Assembly (NCBI RefSeq): GCF_002483315.1
Contig: NZ_DLHR01000006.1
Coordinates: 170,308-234,307, forward strand
Source: Flavobacterium sp. UBA7663
Lineage (GTDB): Bacteria > Bacteroidota > Bacteroidia > Flavobacteriales > Flavobacteriaceae
Reading direction: 5' to 3'
DNA length: 64,000 nt
The translations under genes and the position numbers were made by a program. A model generated the notes under the pieces. The model was not told where the DNA came from and did no database searches. It saw nothing but the letters and a program-made list of their open reading frames with translations. Shown piece after piece: positions 33,593 through 42,448 of this stretch. Numbering within the stretch: position 1 is the stretch's first letter; the number at the start of each line of letters is the position of its first letter.

Positions 33593-34672
33593 GTGTTTTT
33601 AAAACAATTATCGCTTCTTAATTACAAAAATTTAGCCCAAATCGAATTTGATTTTGACGCTAAGATTAATTGTTTTGTAGGAAAAAATGGTGTGGGAAAA
33701 ACCAATGTTTTAGATGCTATATATCATTTAGCCTATGGAAAAAGCTATTTCAATCCGTTAGCGGTTCAAAATATCAAACATGGCGAAGAGTTTTTTGTGA
33801 TCGATGCTTTACTTGAAAAAAACAGCAAAGAAGAAAAAATTATTTGCAGTTTAAAAAAAGGACAAAAAAAAACCATCAAACGCAACGGAAAAGTTTATGA
33901 CAAACTTTCTGAACATTTAGGCTTGATTCCGTTGGTAATTATATCACCTTCCGATGCGGATTTAATTGTTGAAGGAAGCGAAACACGCAGAAAATTCATT
34001 GATAGCGTAATTGCAACTTTAGACAGTACGTATTTGCAATTACTGATACAATACCAAAAAACGTTAGCGCAACGAAATGCATTATTAAAGTATTTCGCTT
34101 TGAATCATACATTTGATGCAGATAATTTATCGATTTATAACGAGCAATTGAGTAATTCTGGACAATTGATTTTCGAAAAAAGAAAACAATTTTTAAATGA
34201 TTTTATTCCAATTTTCGAAAAACATCACACTAATATTTCGGGCGGAAATGAAAAAGTTGCTTTAAAATATGAAAGTCAGTTGTTCGAAAAAGAATTACAT
34301 TCACTTTTAGAAGAATCACTACAAAAAGACCGAATTATTCAATATACCAGCGCTGGAATTCATAAAGATGATTTAATTTTTGAAATAGATGGTTTCCCAA
34401 TTAAGAAATTTGGTTCGCAAGGCCAACAGAAATCTTTTTTGATTGCTTTGAAATTGGCGCAATTCGAGTTCATGAAAAAACAAAGTGGCGAATTACCGAT
34501 TCTTCTTTTTGATGATATTTTTGATAAATTAGACGAAACCCGCGTGCAAAAAATTGTAACCATGGTTAATGATGCCGTTTTTGGACAAATCTTTATTTCT
34601 GACACTCACGCAGAAAGAACAGAACTGATTATCAAAGAAACACATCAATCGTATAAAATATTTCCGATTTAG
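33593..34672 (+). CDS. recF: DNA replication/repair protein RecF
   Basis: 359 residues from GTG 33593, which is the natural family start (MFLKQLSLLNYKNLA). Walker A FVGKNGVGKTNVLDAIYHLAYGKSY, ISPSDADLIVEGSETRRKFID (RecF-specific), KKFGSQGQQKSFLIALKLAQ (ABC signature) and LPILLFDDIFDKLDETR (Walker B). It loads RecA at gaps through RecOR. Stands alone between repeat-bearing intergenic regions. Confidence 0.96.
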   Translation: MFLKQLSLLNYKNLAQIEFDFDAKINCFVGKNGVGKTNVLDAIYHLAYGKSYFNPLAVQNIKHGEEFFVIDALLEKNSKEEKIICSLKKGQKKTIKRNGKVYDKLSEHLGLIPLVIISPSDADLIVEGSETRRKFIDSVIATLDSTYLQLLIQYQKTLAQRNALLKYFALNHTFDADNLSIYNEQLSNSGQLIFEKRKQFLNDFIPIFEKHHTNISGGNEKVALKYESQLFEKELHSLLEESLQKDRIIQYTSAGIHKDDLIFEIDGFPIKKFGSQGQQKSFLIALKLAQFEFMKKQSGELPILLFDDIFDKLDETRVQKIVTMVNDAVFGQIFISDTHAERTELIIKETHQSYKIFPI

Positions 34673-34674
34673 AA

Positions 34675-34790
34675 GTTGGATGATGGAAGCTGGAAGCTGG
34701 AAGTTTTTTTTAACACATAGTCACATTAGTTTTTCTTTGAACATAAAAAGGCGTTTTACTTTACATAGACAACATAGATTTGATTTGTGA
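34675..34790. repeat. GGAAGCTGGAAG short repeat plus family B dispersed repeat, copy 1
   Basis: 34681-34703 is a GAAGCTGG tandem repeat just after the recF stop. 34711-34790 begins TAACACATAGTCACATTAG and ends ACATAGACAACATAGATT, matching copies at 35925-35995 and 46283-46362. No open frame of note. Confidence 0.7.
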
Positions 34791-34815
34791 AAATTTTTAA
34801 AATTTGTGTTTATTT

Positions 34816-34845
34816 TTGGAATTTCTACTATATAAGTTACATTTG
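34816..34845 (+). promoter_or_regulatory. Promoter of murB
   Basis: TTG at 34816-34818, 19-base spacer, TACATTTG at 34838-34845. The box lies 17 bases before the murB ATG. A very good fit to the Bacteroidota consensus. Confidence 0.75.
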
Positions 34846-34862
34846 AAAAAAATTATTCTAAG

Positions 34863-35870
34863 ATGAATATTCAAACCAATTTCTCTCTAAAAAATTATAA
34901 TACTTTTGGAATTGAGGCTAAAGCTAAACACTTTGTTTCAGTAAGTTCAATTGCTGAATTGAAAGAAGTGTTGACAGAAAACGATGATATTTTTATTTTG
35001 GGTGGCGGAAGTAATATGCTTTTAACACAAGATATCGAAAAATTAGTCGTTCATGTGAATTTAAAAGGAAGAGAAATTGTTGAGGAAAACGATGATTTTG
35101 CCATTGTAAAAGCGCAAGCTGGTGAAAACTGGCACGAATTTGTACTTTGGTGTATTGACCAAAATTTTGGTGGGATTGAGAATTTATCATTGATTCCAGG
35201 AAATGTTGGCACAACTCCTATTCAAAATATTGGTGCTTATGGTGTTGAAATTAAAGATACAATGTTCTCTTGCGATGCTTTAAACCTGAAAACATTAGAA
35301 ATTGAAACTTTCACTAACGCTCAATGCAAATTTGAATACCGTGAAAGTGTTTTCAAAAACGAATTGAAAAACCAATATATTATCACTTCGGTTTATTTCA
35401 AATTGACTAAGAGAAATCATAAAGTTTCTACAACTTATGGAGCAATTGAAACCGAATTACAACATCAAAACATACAAAACCCAACATTAAAAGACGTTAG
35501 CAATGCTGTAATTGCAATTCGTCAAAGCAAATTACCAGATCCAAAAGAATTAGGTAATAGCGGAAGTTTCTTTAAAAACCCGATTATTGCAAAAGAAGCT
35601 TACGAAAAAGCAAAAGCACTTCACCCAGAAATGCCGAATTATGTAGTTTCTGAAACTGAAGTTAAAGTTCCTGCGGGTTGGTTAATTGAACAAGCTGGTT
35701 TTAAAGGAAAACGTTTTGGTGATGCGGGAGTGCATAAAAATCAAGCTTTGGTTTTAGTGAATTATGGAACTGCAACTGGAGCCGAAATTGTAACCCTTTC
35801 GAGAAATATCCAACAAACCATTTTAGAAAAATTTGGAATTGCAATAGAAGCGGAAGTGAATATTATTTGA
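34863..35870 (+). CDS. murB: UDP-N-acetylenolpyruvoylglucosamine reductase
   Basis: 335 residues, type I MurB. SLKNYNTFGIEAKAKHFV opens the FAD-binding domain. ILGGGSNMLL, NLSLIPGNVGTTPIQNIGAYGVEIKD and the FEYRESVFK motif bind FAD and substrate. SGSFFKNPI contains the active-site Ser, and GWLIEQAGFKGKRFGDAGVHKNQALVLVN the C-terminal part. It reduces UDP-GlcNAc-enolpyruvate to UDP-MurNAc with NADPH in the cytosol. Monocistronic, with repeats on both sides. Confidence 0.97.
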   Translation: MNIQTNFSLKNYNTFGIEAKAKHFVSVSSIAELKEVLTENDDIFILGGGSNMLLTQDIEKLVVHVNLKGREIVEENDDFAIVKAQAGENWHEFVLWCIDQNFGGIENLSLIPGNVGTTPIQNIGAYGVEIKDTMFSCDALNLKTLEIETFTNAQCKFEYRESVFKNELKNQYIITSVYFKLTKRNHKVSTTYGAIETELQHQNIQNPTLKDVSNAVIAIRQSKLPDPKELGNSGSFFKNPIIAKEAYEKAKALHPEMPNYVVSETEVKVPAGWLIEQAGFKGKRFGDAGVHKNQALVLVNYGTATGAEIVTLSRNIQQTILEKFGIAIEAEVNII

Positions 35871-35924
35871 GTTGGGAGATGCGAGATGGAAGTTGGGAGT
35901 TTAAAATCTTTGAGTTAACTTTTT

Positions 35925-35995
35925 AAAACACATAGACACAATAGATTTGCTTTTTGTTGATTTTAGACGTTTCACTTGACATAGTAAACATAAGA
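35925..35995. repeat. Family B dispersed repeat, copy 2
   Basis: AAACACATAGACACAATAG, then GACGTTTCACTTGACATAG and AACATAAGA. Aligns with the copies at 34711-34790 and 46283-46362. Confidence 0.65.
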
Positions 35996-36159
35996 AATCC
36001 ATTTTAATCTGCTTTTTGCATTAGCAAATCAGTTCCTTCCGCGTGCTAATCTTTTTTAATTTAAAGATTTCTTCCATTTCTTCAATCGGTGTTCCAAAAA
36101 TTTTGAATTTGTTTTTTGAGATTTGTTTGGAATTTGGGATTTGTTACTTGGATTTTAAT

Positions 36160-36167
36160 TAATTTTG
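36160..36167 (+). promoter_or_regulatory. -7 box of the small Cys-rich membrane protein gene
   Basis: TAATTTTG matches TAnnTTTG, 19 bases before the ATG. TTTG at 36133-36136 (23-base spacing) or TTG at 36141-36143 (16) may be the -33 element. Confidence 0.5.
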
Positions 36168-36186
36168 CAGTTCAAAATAGAAAAAG

Positions 36187-36390
36187 ATGAAACTTGTATT
36201 AGTAACCATTGGACTTTTAGGACTTGCGTTTGCAGGTATCGCAATAAAAATTTGGGCAAAAAAAGACGGAAAATTTGCAGGAACTTGTGCTAGCCAAAGT
36301 CCGTTTTTGAATAAAGATGGAGAAAACTGCAGCTATTGTGGAAAAACTCCAGAACAAATGAAAGACTGCAACGAAGAATCGCACGCATAA
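36187..36390 (+). CDS. Small Cys-rich single-pass membrane protein
   Basis: 67 residues. One N-terminal transmembrane helix (residues 2-24), then a short soluble tail with four Cys: GTCASQSPFLN and ENCSYCGKTPEQMKDC. The helix plus Gly-x-Cys tail recalls NqrM, the iron-delivery factor for Na+-NQR, whose tail is also Cys-rich, but the CxxC spacing differs and I would not assign it. It may bind a metal or a [2Fe-2S]-type centre. Lies 13 bp upstream of a glycosyltransferase gene. Confidence 0.7.
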   Translation: MKLVLVTIGLLGLAFAGIAIKIWAKKDGKFAGTCASQSPFLNKDGENCSYCGKTPEQMKDCNEESHA

Positions 36391-36403
36391 TTTTTACCCA
36401 TTT

Positions 36404-37513
36404 ATGATACTAACAATACTCTTAATCGCTTTTGCGGTTATCGTGTTTATTCAATTTATTTATTATCTTTTTATTTTCGGAAAATTCTCATTTGGTAAAA
36501 AAACCGAAGGAACTCCGAAACGTTTGCCTATTTCTATTATTGTTTGTGCTAAAAACGAAGAAGAAAATATCAAAAAGTACTTTCAATCTTTGGTTACCCA
36601 AAACTATCCTGATTACGAAATTGTCTTAATCGACGATGCTTCGAGCGATGAAACTTTGGAATTATTTGAAAGTTACGAAAAGCAATATTCAAATGTAAAA
36701 TTGGTAAAGGTTGAAAATGTAGAAGCCTTTTGGGGTAATAAAAAATTTGCGTTAACCTTAGGAATCAAAGCCGCAAAAAATGAGTATTTAGTATTTACCG
36801 ATGCGGATTGTTATCCAGCTTCAAACGATTGGTTGTTACAAATTTCAACTCAATTCACAAAAGAAAAAACGATTGTTTTAGGTTATGGTGCTTACGAAAA
36901 AGTGAAGAATTCCTTCCTAAATAAAATCATTCGTTTTGAAACGATGCTAACTGCTACCCAATATTTTTCTTGGGCAAAAATTGGCAAACCTTACATGGGT
37001 GTTGGTCGTAATTTAGCTTACAAAAAAGAAGAATTTTTCAACGTTCGTGGTTTTATGGATCACATGAAAATTCGTTCGGGTGATGATGACTTGTTTATTA
37101 ATCAAGCAGCTACAAAAAAGAACACTACCATTTTATATACGCCAGAAAGTTTTACTTTTTCAGAGCCTAAAACTACTTTTTCGTCTTGGGTTTACCAAAA
37201 AAGAAGACACGCTACTACTGCTAAATTCTACAAAGGATTTGATAAATTTCAATTAGGACTATTTTTCTTTAGTCAGTTTTGGTTTTTAGTTTTGGCGATT
37301 GTTTTATTGGCGTTTCAATTCCAATGGATGATTGTGACTGGAATTATCGTGTTTAGATATTTATTCACCTGGATTTCTTTAGGTTATGCCGCTGGAAAAC
37401 TAAAAGAAAAAGATGTCATGTATTGGTATCCAATTATTGAAATTGTACTTATCTTTACACAACTGAGCGTATTTTTTAGAAACCTCATCTCAAAACCTGT
37501 ACATTGGAAGTAA
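36404..37513 (+). CDS. Membrane glycosyltransferase, family 2
   Basis: 369 residues. N-terminal transmembrane helix (about 2-22), GT-A domain (PISIIVCAKNEEENIKKYF, IVLIDDASSDET, and YLVFTDADCYPAS with the Asp-x-Asp metal site), RSGDDDLFINQAA acceptor region, and QKRRHATTAKFY in the place of the QxxRW motif. Three C-terminal hydrophobic segments follow (about 280-365). The layout fits a processive or lipid-linked glycosyltransferase at the inner membrane. The sugar and acceptor are unknown. Overlaps the sigma-factor gene by 10 bp. Confidence 0.9.
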   Translation: MILTILLIAFAVIVFIQFIYYLFIFGKFSFGKKTEGTPKRLPISIIVCAKNEEENIKKYFQSLVTQNYPDYEIVLIDDASSDETLELFESYEKQYSNVKLVKVENVEAFWGNKKFALTLGIKAAKNEYLVFTDADCYPASNDWLLQISTQFTKEKTIVLGYGAYEKVKNSFLNKIIRFETMLTATQYFSWAKIGKPYMGVGRNLAYKKEEFFNVRGFMDHMKIRSGDDDLFINQAATKKNTTILYTPESFTFSEPKTTFSSWVYQKRRHATTAKFYKGFDKFQLGLFFFSQFWFLVLAIVLLAFQFQWMIVTGIIVFRYLFTWISLGYAAGKLKEKDVMYWYPIIEIVLIFTQLSVFFRNLISKPVHWK

Positions 37514-38067
37514 ATTCGGTAATTATTCAAGAAAATATTGAAAAAGCAAAAAAGGGAGACCAAGTTGCTTTCACTTTTTTATTGGATTTTTTCTGGAATG
37601 AAGTCTACGGATTCATGCTAAAACGCACCGAAAATGAAACGGATACCGAAGACATCACAATTGAAACTTTCGCAAAAGCGTTTGATAAAATCGCAACTTA
37701 CAATCCAGAATACGGTTTTAATACTTGGTTGATTGCTATTGCAAAAAACGTCCATATTGATATGCTTCGCAAAAAGAAATCGTCTTTATTTATTGAAATA
37801 AATGACGAAGAAGATCATCAAGCCTACAGTGTGGCCGATGATTCCAATTCTGCCGAAGATGAATTGATTATCGAGCAAAATTTAGCCCAATTACTACAAT
37901 ACATCAAACAATTGAAACCTGCTTATCAGGAAGTCATTCAAATGCGTTATTTTCAAGAAATGACGTATCAAGAAATGGCAGAACAAATTGATGAACCGCT
38001 AAATAACATCAAAATCAAACTACTAAGAGCTAAAAAATTATTAGCGGAGATTATTTCGGGAAAGTAA
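37504..38067 (+). CDS. Sigma-70 family RNA polymerase sigma factor (ECF-like)
   Basis: 187 residues from TTG 37504. No ATG is available in frame near the family start, so the start is less certain. Region 2: AFTFLLDFFWNEVYGFMLKRTENETDTEDITIETFAKAFDKI and WLIAIAKNVHIDMLRKKK. Region 4: LKPAYQEVIQMRYFQEMTYQEMAEQIDEPLNNIKIKLLRAKKLL. No anti-sigma gene is adjacent. It overlaps the glycosyltransferase gene and precedes lipA, which has its own promoter. The regulon cannot be inferred. Confidence 0.9.
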   Translation: MEVNSVIIQENIEKAKKGDQVAFTFLLDFFWNEVYGFMLKRTENETDTEDITIETFAKAFDKIATYNPEYGFNTWLIAIAKNVHIDMLRKKKSSLFIEINDEEDHQAYSVADDSNSAEDELIIEQNLAQLLQYIKQLKPAYQEVIQMRYFQEMTYQEMAEQIDEPLNNIKIKLLRAKKLLAEIISGK

Positions 38068-38148
38068 TCCCTTTTTACATTTCCTAAAACTTTCCTAAAG
38101 TTTTCTCATTTTCTAAATTCTTACTTCAAAATTCTAAAATTCATATCG

Positions 38149-38156
38149 TATCTTTG
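38149..38156 (+). promoter_or_regulatory. -7 box of lipA
   Basis: TATCTTTG matches TAnnTTTG. It contains an in-frame TTG (38154) that a gene caller may take as a start. The ATG at 38175 is 18 bases further on. Confidence 0.6.
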
Positions 38157-38174
38157 CCTATCAAAATTTTGATT

Positions 38175-39050
38175 ATGGACACGGCTATTGACAATGTTTT
38201 TCCACCAAGAGAACCCAAACCAAAATGGTTGCGCGTAAAATTACCAACCGGTAAAAACTACACCGAACTTAGAGGTTTAGTAGACAAATACAAACTGAAT
38301 ACAATTTGTACTTCGGGAAGTTGTCCTAATATGGGCGAATGTTGGGGCGAAGGAACAGCAACTTTCATGATTTTAGGGAATATCTGTACGCGTTCGTGCG
38401 GCTTTTGTGGTGTTAAAACTGGTCGTCCTGAAACTGTGGATTGGGACGAACCTGAAAAAGTAGCGCGTTCTATCAAAATTATGAACATCAAACATGCCGT
38501 AATTACTAGCGTTGACCGTGATGATTTAAAAGATATGGGTTCGATTATTTGGGCAGAAACCGTGAAAGCCATTCGCCGAATGAATCCAAATACGACTTTA
38601 GAAACCTTAATTCCAGATTTTCAAGGCAATACAAGAAACTTAGACCGAATCATCGAAGTAGCTCCAGAAGTAGTTTCGCACAATATGGAAACCGTTAAAC
38701 GTTTAACACGTGAAGTGCGTATTCAAGCTAAATATGAAAAAAGTTTGGAAGTGTTGCGTTATTTAAAAGAACAAGGCATCAAAAGAACTAAGTCGGGTAT
38801 TATGTTAGGTTTAGGTGAAACGGAAGAAGAAGTGATTCAAGTTTTACATGATTTAGCCGATGCAAAAGTAGATATTGTAACGATTGGTCAGTACTTACAA
38901 CCTAGTAAAAAACATTTACCAGTTAAAGAATACATCACGCCAGAACAATTCGCGAAATACGAACAAATAGGAAAAGAATTAGGTTTTAGACATGTGGAAA
39001 GCGGTGCTTTAGTTCGTTCTTCTTATCATGCGGAGAAACATATTCATTAA
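38175..39050 (+). CDS. lipA: Lipoyl synthase
   Basis: 291 residues from the ATG at 38175. A TTG at 38154 lies in the -7 box and is rejected. The auxiliary cluster Cys are in CTSGSCPNMGECWGEGTATF, the radical-SAM cluster in ICTRSCGFCGV (CxxxCxxC), and the C-terminal ESGALVRSSYHAEKH includes the conserved RSSY. It inserts two sulfurs into octanoyl-protein to make the lipoyl cofactor of 2-oxoacid dehydrogenases. Single gene. Confidence 0.97.
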   Translation: MDTAIDNVFPPREPKPKWLRVKLPTGKNYTELRGLVDKYKLNTICTSGSCPNMGECWGEGTATFMILGNICTRSCGFCGVKTGRPETVDWDEPEKVARSIKIMNIKHAVITSVDRDDLKDMGSIIWAETVKAIRRMNPNTTLETLIPDFQGNTRNLDRIIEVAPEVVSHNMETVKRLTREVRIQAKYEKSLEVLRYLKEQGIKRTKSGIMLGLGETEEEVIQVLHDLADAKVDIVTIGQYLQPSKKHLPVKEYITPEQFAKYEQIGKELGFRHVESGALVRSSYHAEKHIH

Positions 39051-39152
39051 GCGGGAAGCTGGATGATGGATGCTGGAAGTTTTTTAAATCCCGTATTCAA
39101 TTAATTAAACTTGGTTACGCTAACTTTTCAACTTGAAACTTGAAACTTGAAA
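39051..39152. repeat. Short-repeat region between lipA and the second GAPDH
   Basis: GGAAGCTGGATGATGGATGC/TGGAAG type units at 39053-39079, then a perfect tandem CTTGAAA repeat (39131-39152, three units). The CTTGAAA units run in frame towards the GAPDH start. Confidence 0.7.
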
Positions 39153-39160
39153 CAAAAACA

Positions 39161-40177
39161 TTGAAACCTGAAACAAAAATAAAAATAAAAATTGCTATTA
39201 ATGGTTTTGGAAGAATTGGACGTAATTTGTTCCGATTACTTTTGAATCATCCTACAATTGAAGTAGTTGCCATCAACGACATTGCGGATAACAAAACAAT
39301 GGCTCATTTGGTAAAATACGATAGCATTCACGGGGTTTTAAAGCAAAACGTTTCGTTTTCTGACGATTCAATTATCATTGATGATAAATCCTATTTGTTT
39401 TTTCATGAAAGAGAAATTAAAAATTTAGATTGGAAGTCGTTAAACATTGATATTGTTATTGAATCGACCGGAAAATTCAAAACTTTTGAGGATATTAACC
39501 AACATATTTTAGCTGGAGCGAAAAAAGTTATTCTTTCCGCACCATCTGAAGTTGAAGAAATAAAAACAGTTGTTTTAGGTGTAAACGAACACATTTTAGA
39601 CGGAAGCGAAACGATAATATCCAATGCAAGTTGCACGACAAACAATGCCGCTCCGATGATTAAAATCATTCAGGAATTGTGTGAAATTGAGCAAGCCTAC
39701 ATCACCACGGTTCACTCCTACACTACCGACCAAAGTCTACACGATCAACCGCATAAAGATTTGCGTAGAGCTCGAGGTGCTGCACAATCTATTGTTCCAA
39801 CAACAACTGGAGCTGCAAAAGCATTGACAAAAATATTTCCAGAATTAGAAGGAAAAATTGGTGGTTGTGGTATTCGTGTTCCTGTTCCAGATGGTTCGTT
39901 GACCGATATTACTTTTAATGTAAAACGACAAGTTTCTATTGAAGAAATTAACTTAGCGTTTAAAAAAGCTGCTGAAACTAATTTTAAAGGAATTTTAGAT
40001 TATACTGAAGACCCAATTGTTTCGGTAGATATTATAGGAAATAGAAATTCCTGTTTATTTGATGCTCAATTAACATCTGTTATTGATAGAATGGTAAAAA
40101 TTGTAGGTTGGTACGATAATGAAATTGGTTATTCTTCTAGATTAATTGATTTGATCGCTTTCGTTTCTAAAAAATAA
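39161..40177 (+). CDS. Type I glyceraldehyde-3-phosphate dehydrogenase, second copy
   Basis: 338 residues from TTG 39161. A TTG at 39140 would add seven. No ATG occurs before the conserved IAINGFGRIGRNLFRLL, so the start is non-ATG or the family start (near two ATA codons at 39179 and 39185) is altered. ISNASCTTNNAAPM carries the catalytic Cys (about 158), TVHSYTTDQSLHD the His, RGAAQSIVPTTTGAAKA and WYDNEIGYSSRL complete the family. It is the classical short form, unlike the long GAPDH at 6580-8028. Preceded by tandem CTTGAAA repeats. Confidence 0.92.
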   Translation: MKPETKIKIKIAINGFGRIGRNLFRLLLNHPTIEVVAINDIADNKTMAHLVKYDSIHGVLKQNVSFSDDSIIIDDKSYLFFHEREIKNLDWKSLNIDIVIESTGKFKTFEDINQHILAGAKKVILSAPSEVEEIKTVVLGVNEHILDGSETIISNASCTTNNAAPMIKIIQELCEIEQAYITTVHSYTTDQSLHDQPHKDLRRARGAAQSIVPTTTGAAKALTKIFPELEGKIGGCGIRVPVPDGSLTDITFNVKRQVSIEEINLAFKKAAETNFKGILDYTEDPIVSVDIIGNRNSCLFDAQLTSVIDRMVKIVGWYDNEIGYSSRLIDLIAFVSKK

Positions 40178-40237
40178 AGTTTTTATTATCACTAAAAAAA
40201 CTTTAAATTGCAGGGTTAAATTTAACTCAGGCATTTC

Positions 40238-42448
40238 TTGATTAAAAAACTTTTCATATTATTTTCCCTAGTAACTATAAATAGTTACTCACAATCTGTA
40301 TATAAAGATGCTGGTAAAATAAGCGATAGTACCGACTACTATTTAGAGATTGGTCTTTTCAATAAAGAAGCTAAAAAATCCTATACAAAAGCAATTCTTT
40401 ATACAGAAAAAGCAATTGAATATGCCAAAGCAAATAGCTTAAACATCAAACTTGCTGACTGTTATTTGCAATTAGCCACCATTTTTTACGAACTTGAAAA
40501 AAATGATTTAGCTATTGATTATTACATTAGAGCGATTAGTATTTATAGTAAAAGTGAGCCAAAATCAAACATTGCGCTGTCTTATTATGGTTTAGGGAAA
40601 TGTTACCTCAAAAAAAACAATATTGCTTTTGCTGAAATCTATTTTGAAAAAGCTACGGTTATTTATAAAAAATTAAATTTCCTTGAAGCAATTGAATTAA
40701 TCAATCTTCAAAAAGCTATCATTAAAAAAGAAAAAGGAAACTATAACGAAGCTAGTAATGTATTAAAAGGAGTTGTGGAAAATATTAGCGACGACGCTTT
40801 ACTTAGTACAAAAACCGAAGCTTATATTCAGTTGGGCGAAATTGAAATTATTAAGAAAAATTATCCTCAAGCAATTAACTACTTAAATCTTGCCAATCAA
40901 ACTAACGAAACAAATAATAATGATTTTCAATTAACTAAGCGCATTTATAAACTTCTTAGTGTAACTTATGAAAAAAATAAAAACATTTCAAGTTCGAATT
41001 TATATTTAAAAAAATATGCCGATTTAACAGATTCTATTGGAAAATATTACAATAGTTATGTTGCCGAAAACACTGTTGATAAAATTCAGTTTGACAAACA
41101 ACTTAAAACGATTGAACAATTAGACAAAGAGAAAAAAAGTCAACAAAAAACTTTACGATTCTCTAAGTTGATTAGTATTTTAAGTATTGCACTTATTTCC
41201 ATTTTATCTTTATTGAGTTTGTCTTTGTATAAAAATAATAAAATCAGAATTAGCACCAATAAACTTTTAAAAGAAAAAAATAAAGAGTTAACACTTGAAA
41301 AAGACAAAGCAGAAAGAGCTTCAAAAGCTAGAGCCGATTTCTTGTCAACCGTAAGTCACGAACTTCGTACACCTTTAAATGCCATAAATGGTATTACTTA
41401 TCTTTTATTACAAGAAAAGCCAAAAGCTAGTCAGTTAAATTATTTGAAATCATTAGAATTTTCCGGAAACTATCTATTAAATTTCATTAATGATATATTA
41501 GAAATCAACCGTTTAGAATCGGATAAAGTAGTGATTGAAAAAATCAATTTTAATCTTTCCGAATTAACCGAAAATATTGTTATCTCATTCAAAGAATTCA
41601 TTCACGAAAACAATATTAAGTGTCATTTAAACGTTGATAAATCGATTAACTATAATTTAAAAGGCGATCCAACTAAATTATCACAAATTCTAATTAACTT
41701 ACTAAACAATGCTATTAAGTTTAGTAAAAATGGTGATGTTTGGTGCAATATCATCAAGAAATCAGAAAATACTGATAATGTAACGTTATATTTCGAAATA
41801 AAAGACAACGGAATTGGTATACCAAAAGATAAACAAGATGCCATTTTTGATAGTTTTAGTCAAGGTTCTGTTGAAATCAATCGTACGTATGGTGGAACAG
41901 GTTTAGGACTTTCCATTGTGAAGAAAATTCTAGAATTAATGGGAAGCGAAATTCACTTAACGAGTGAATCTGGAAAAGGAAGTGCGTTTAGTTTTGAATT
42001 AGAATTTGAAAAAGGAGTGGCAAATAAAACTAAGGAAGTAGAAGCTACACCTGATTTAACTTTACTGAATAAGAAAAAAGTTCTTTTAGTAGAAGACAAC
42101 AAAATCAACCAAATGATTACACAGAAAATGCTTGAAAAAAGAGGAATTTCTTGTAATATAATTGACAATGGTGAAGATGCCATTGAAGACGCAAAAGCAA
42201 ATGATTACGATTTAATCCTTATGGACGTTCACTTACCGGGAATCAACGGAACGGAAGCCACGAGTGAAATTAGAAAATTCAACAGTCATACTCCTATCGT
42301 GGCATTAACAGCAATTTCTTTGAATGAAAACAGAGAAATGCTCTTATCCTATGGCATGAATGAAGTAATCACCAAACCTTTCGAACCAGAGCATTTCTAT
42401 ACTGTTGTAACTAGTTACTTAACTAATAACGTGCAATCAAATTCTTAA
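40238..42448 (+). CDS. Hybrid histidine kinase with TPR sensor region
   Basis: 736 residues from TTG 40238 (no suitable ATG). Signal peptide ending at NSYS/QSVY, TPR-like helical repeats (about 45-290) outside the membrane, one transmembrane helix (about 310-331), a coiled coil, HisKA with SHELRTP (phospho-acceptor His374), HATPase (NLLNNAIKFS; DNGIGIPKDKQ; GGTGLGLSIVK) and a receiver domain at about 610-730 with LILMDVHLPG (Asp663) and a KPFEPE end. Proteins with outer TPRs probably sense protein or ligand contact; the signal is unknown. Its 3' end overlaps the convergent PNP gene by 26 bp. Confidence 0.92.
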   Translation: MIKKLFILFSLVTINSYSQSVYKDAGKISDSTDYYLEIGLFNKEAKKSYTKAILYTEKAIEYAKANSLNIKLADCYLQLATIFYELEKNDLAIDYYIRAISIYSKSEPKSNIALSYYGLGKCYLKKNNIAFAEIYFEKATVIYKKLNFLEAIELINLQKAIIKKEKGNYNEASNVLKGVVENISDDALLSTKTEAYIQLGEIEIIKKNYPQAINYLNLANQTNETNNNDFQLTKRIYKLLSVTYEKNKNISSSNLYLKKYADLTDSIGKYYNSYVAENTVDKIQFDKQLKTIEQLDKEKKSQQKTLRFSKLISILSIALISILSLLSLSLYKNNKIRISTNKLLKEKNKELTLEKDKAERASKARADFLSTVSHELRTPLNAINGITYLLLQEKPKASQLNYLKSLEFSGNYLLNFINDILEINRLESDKVVIEKINFNLSELTENIVISFKEFIHENNIKCHLNVDKSINYNLKGDPTKLSQILINLLNNAIKFSKNGDVWCNIIKKSENTDNVTLYFEIKDNGIGIPKDKQDAIFDSFSQGSVEINRTYGGTGLGLSIVKKILELMGSEIHLTSESGKGSAFSFELEFEKGVANKTKEVEATPDLTLLNKKKVLLVEDNKINQMITQKMLEKRGISCNIIDNGEDAIEDAKANDYDLILMDVHLPGINGTEATSEIRKFNSHTPIVALTAISLNENREMLLSYGMNEVITKPFEPEHFYTVVTSYLTNNVQSNS

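Larger units (their letters stand above)
35871..36186. other. Repeat-rich intergenic region between murB and the small Cys protein
   Basis: 316 bases without a gene. In order: a GATGGAAGTTGGGAG short repeat (35875-35900), family B repeat copy 2 (35925-35995), a region with AATCTGC and TCAGTTCC repeats, a TTTGGAATTTGGGATTTG low-complexity stretch, and the downstream -7 box at 36160. Confidence 0.7.

Noticed and set aside
35966..35980. Possible parS site (GTTTCACTTGAC)
   Set aside because: Only half matches the parS palindrome and it lies inside a family B repeat that recurs without that match.
34675..36060. Repeats resembling a CRISPR array
   Set aside because: The copies are few, unequally spaced and imperfect, without spacers or cas genes.
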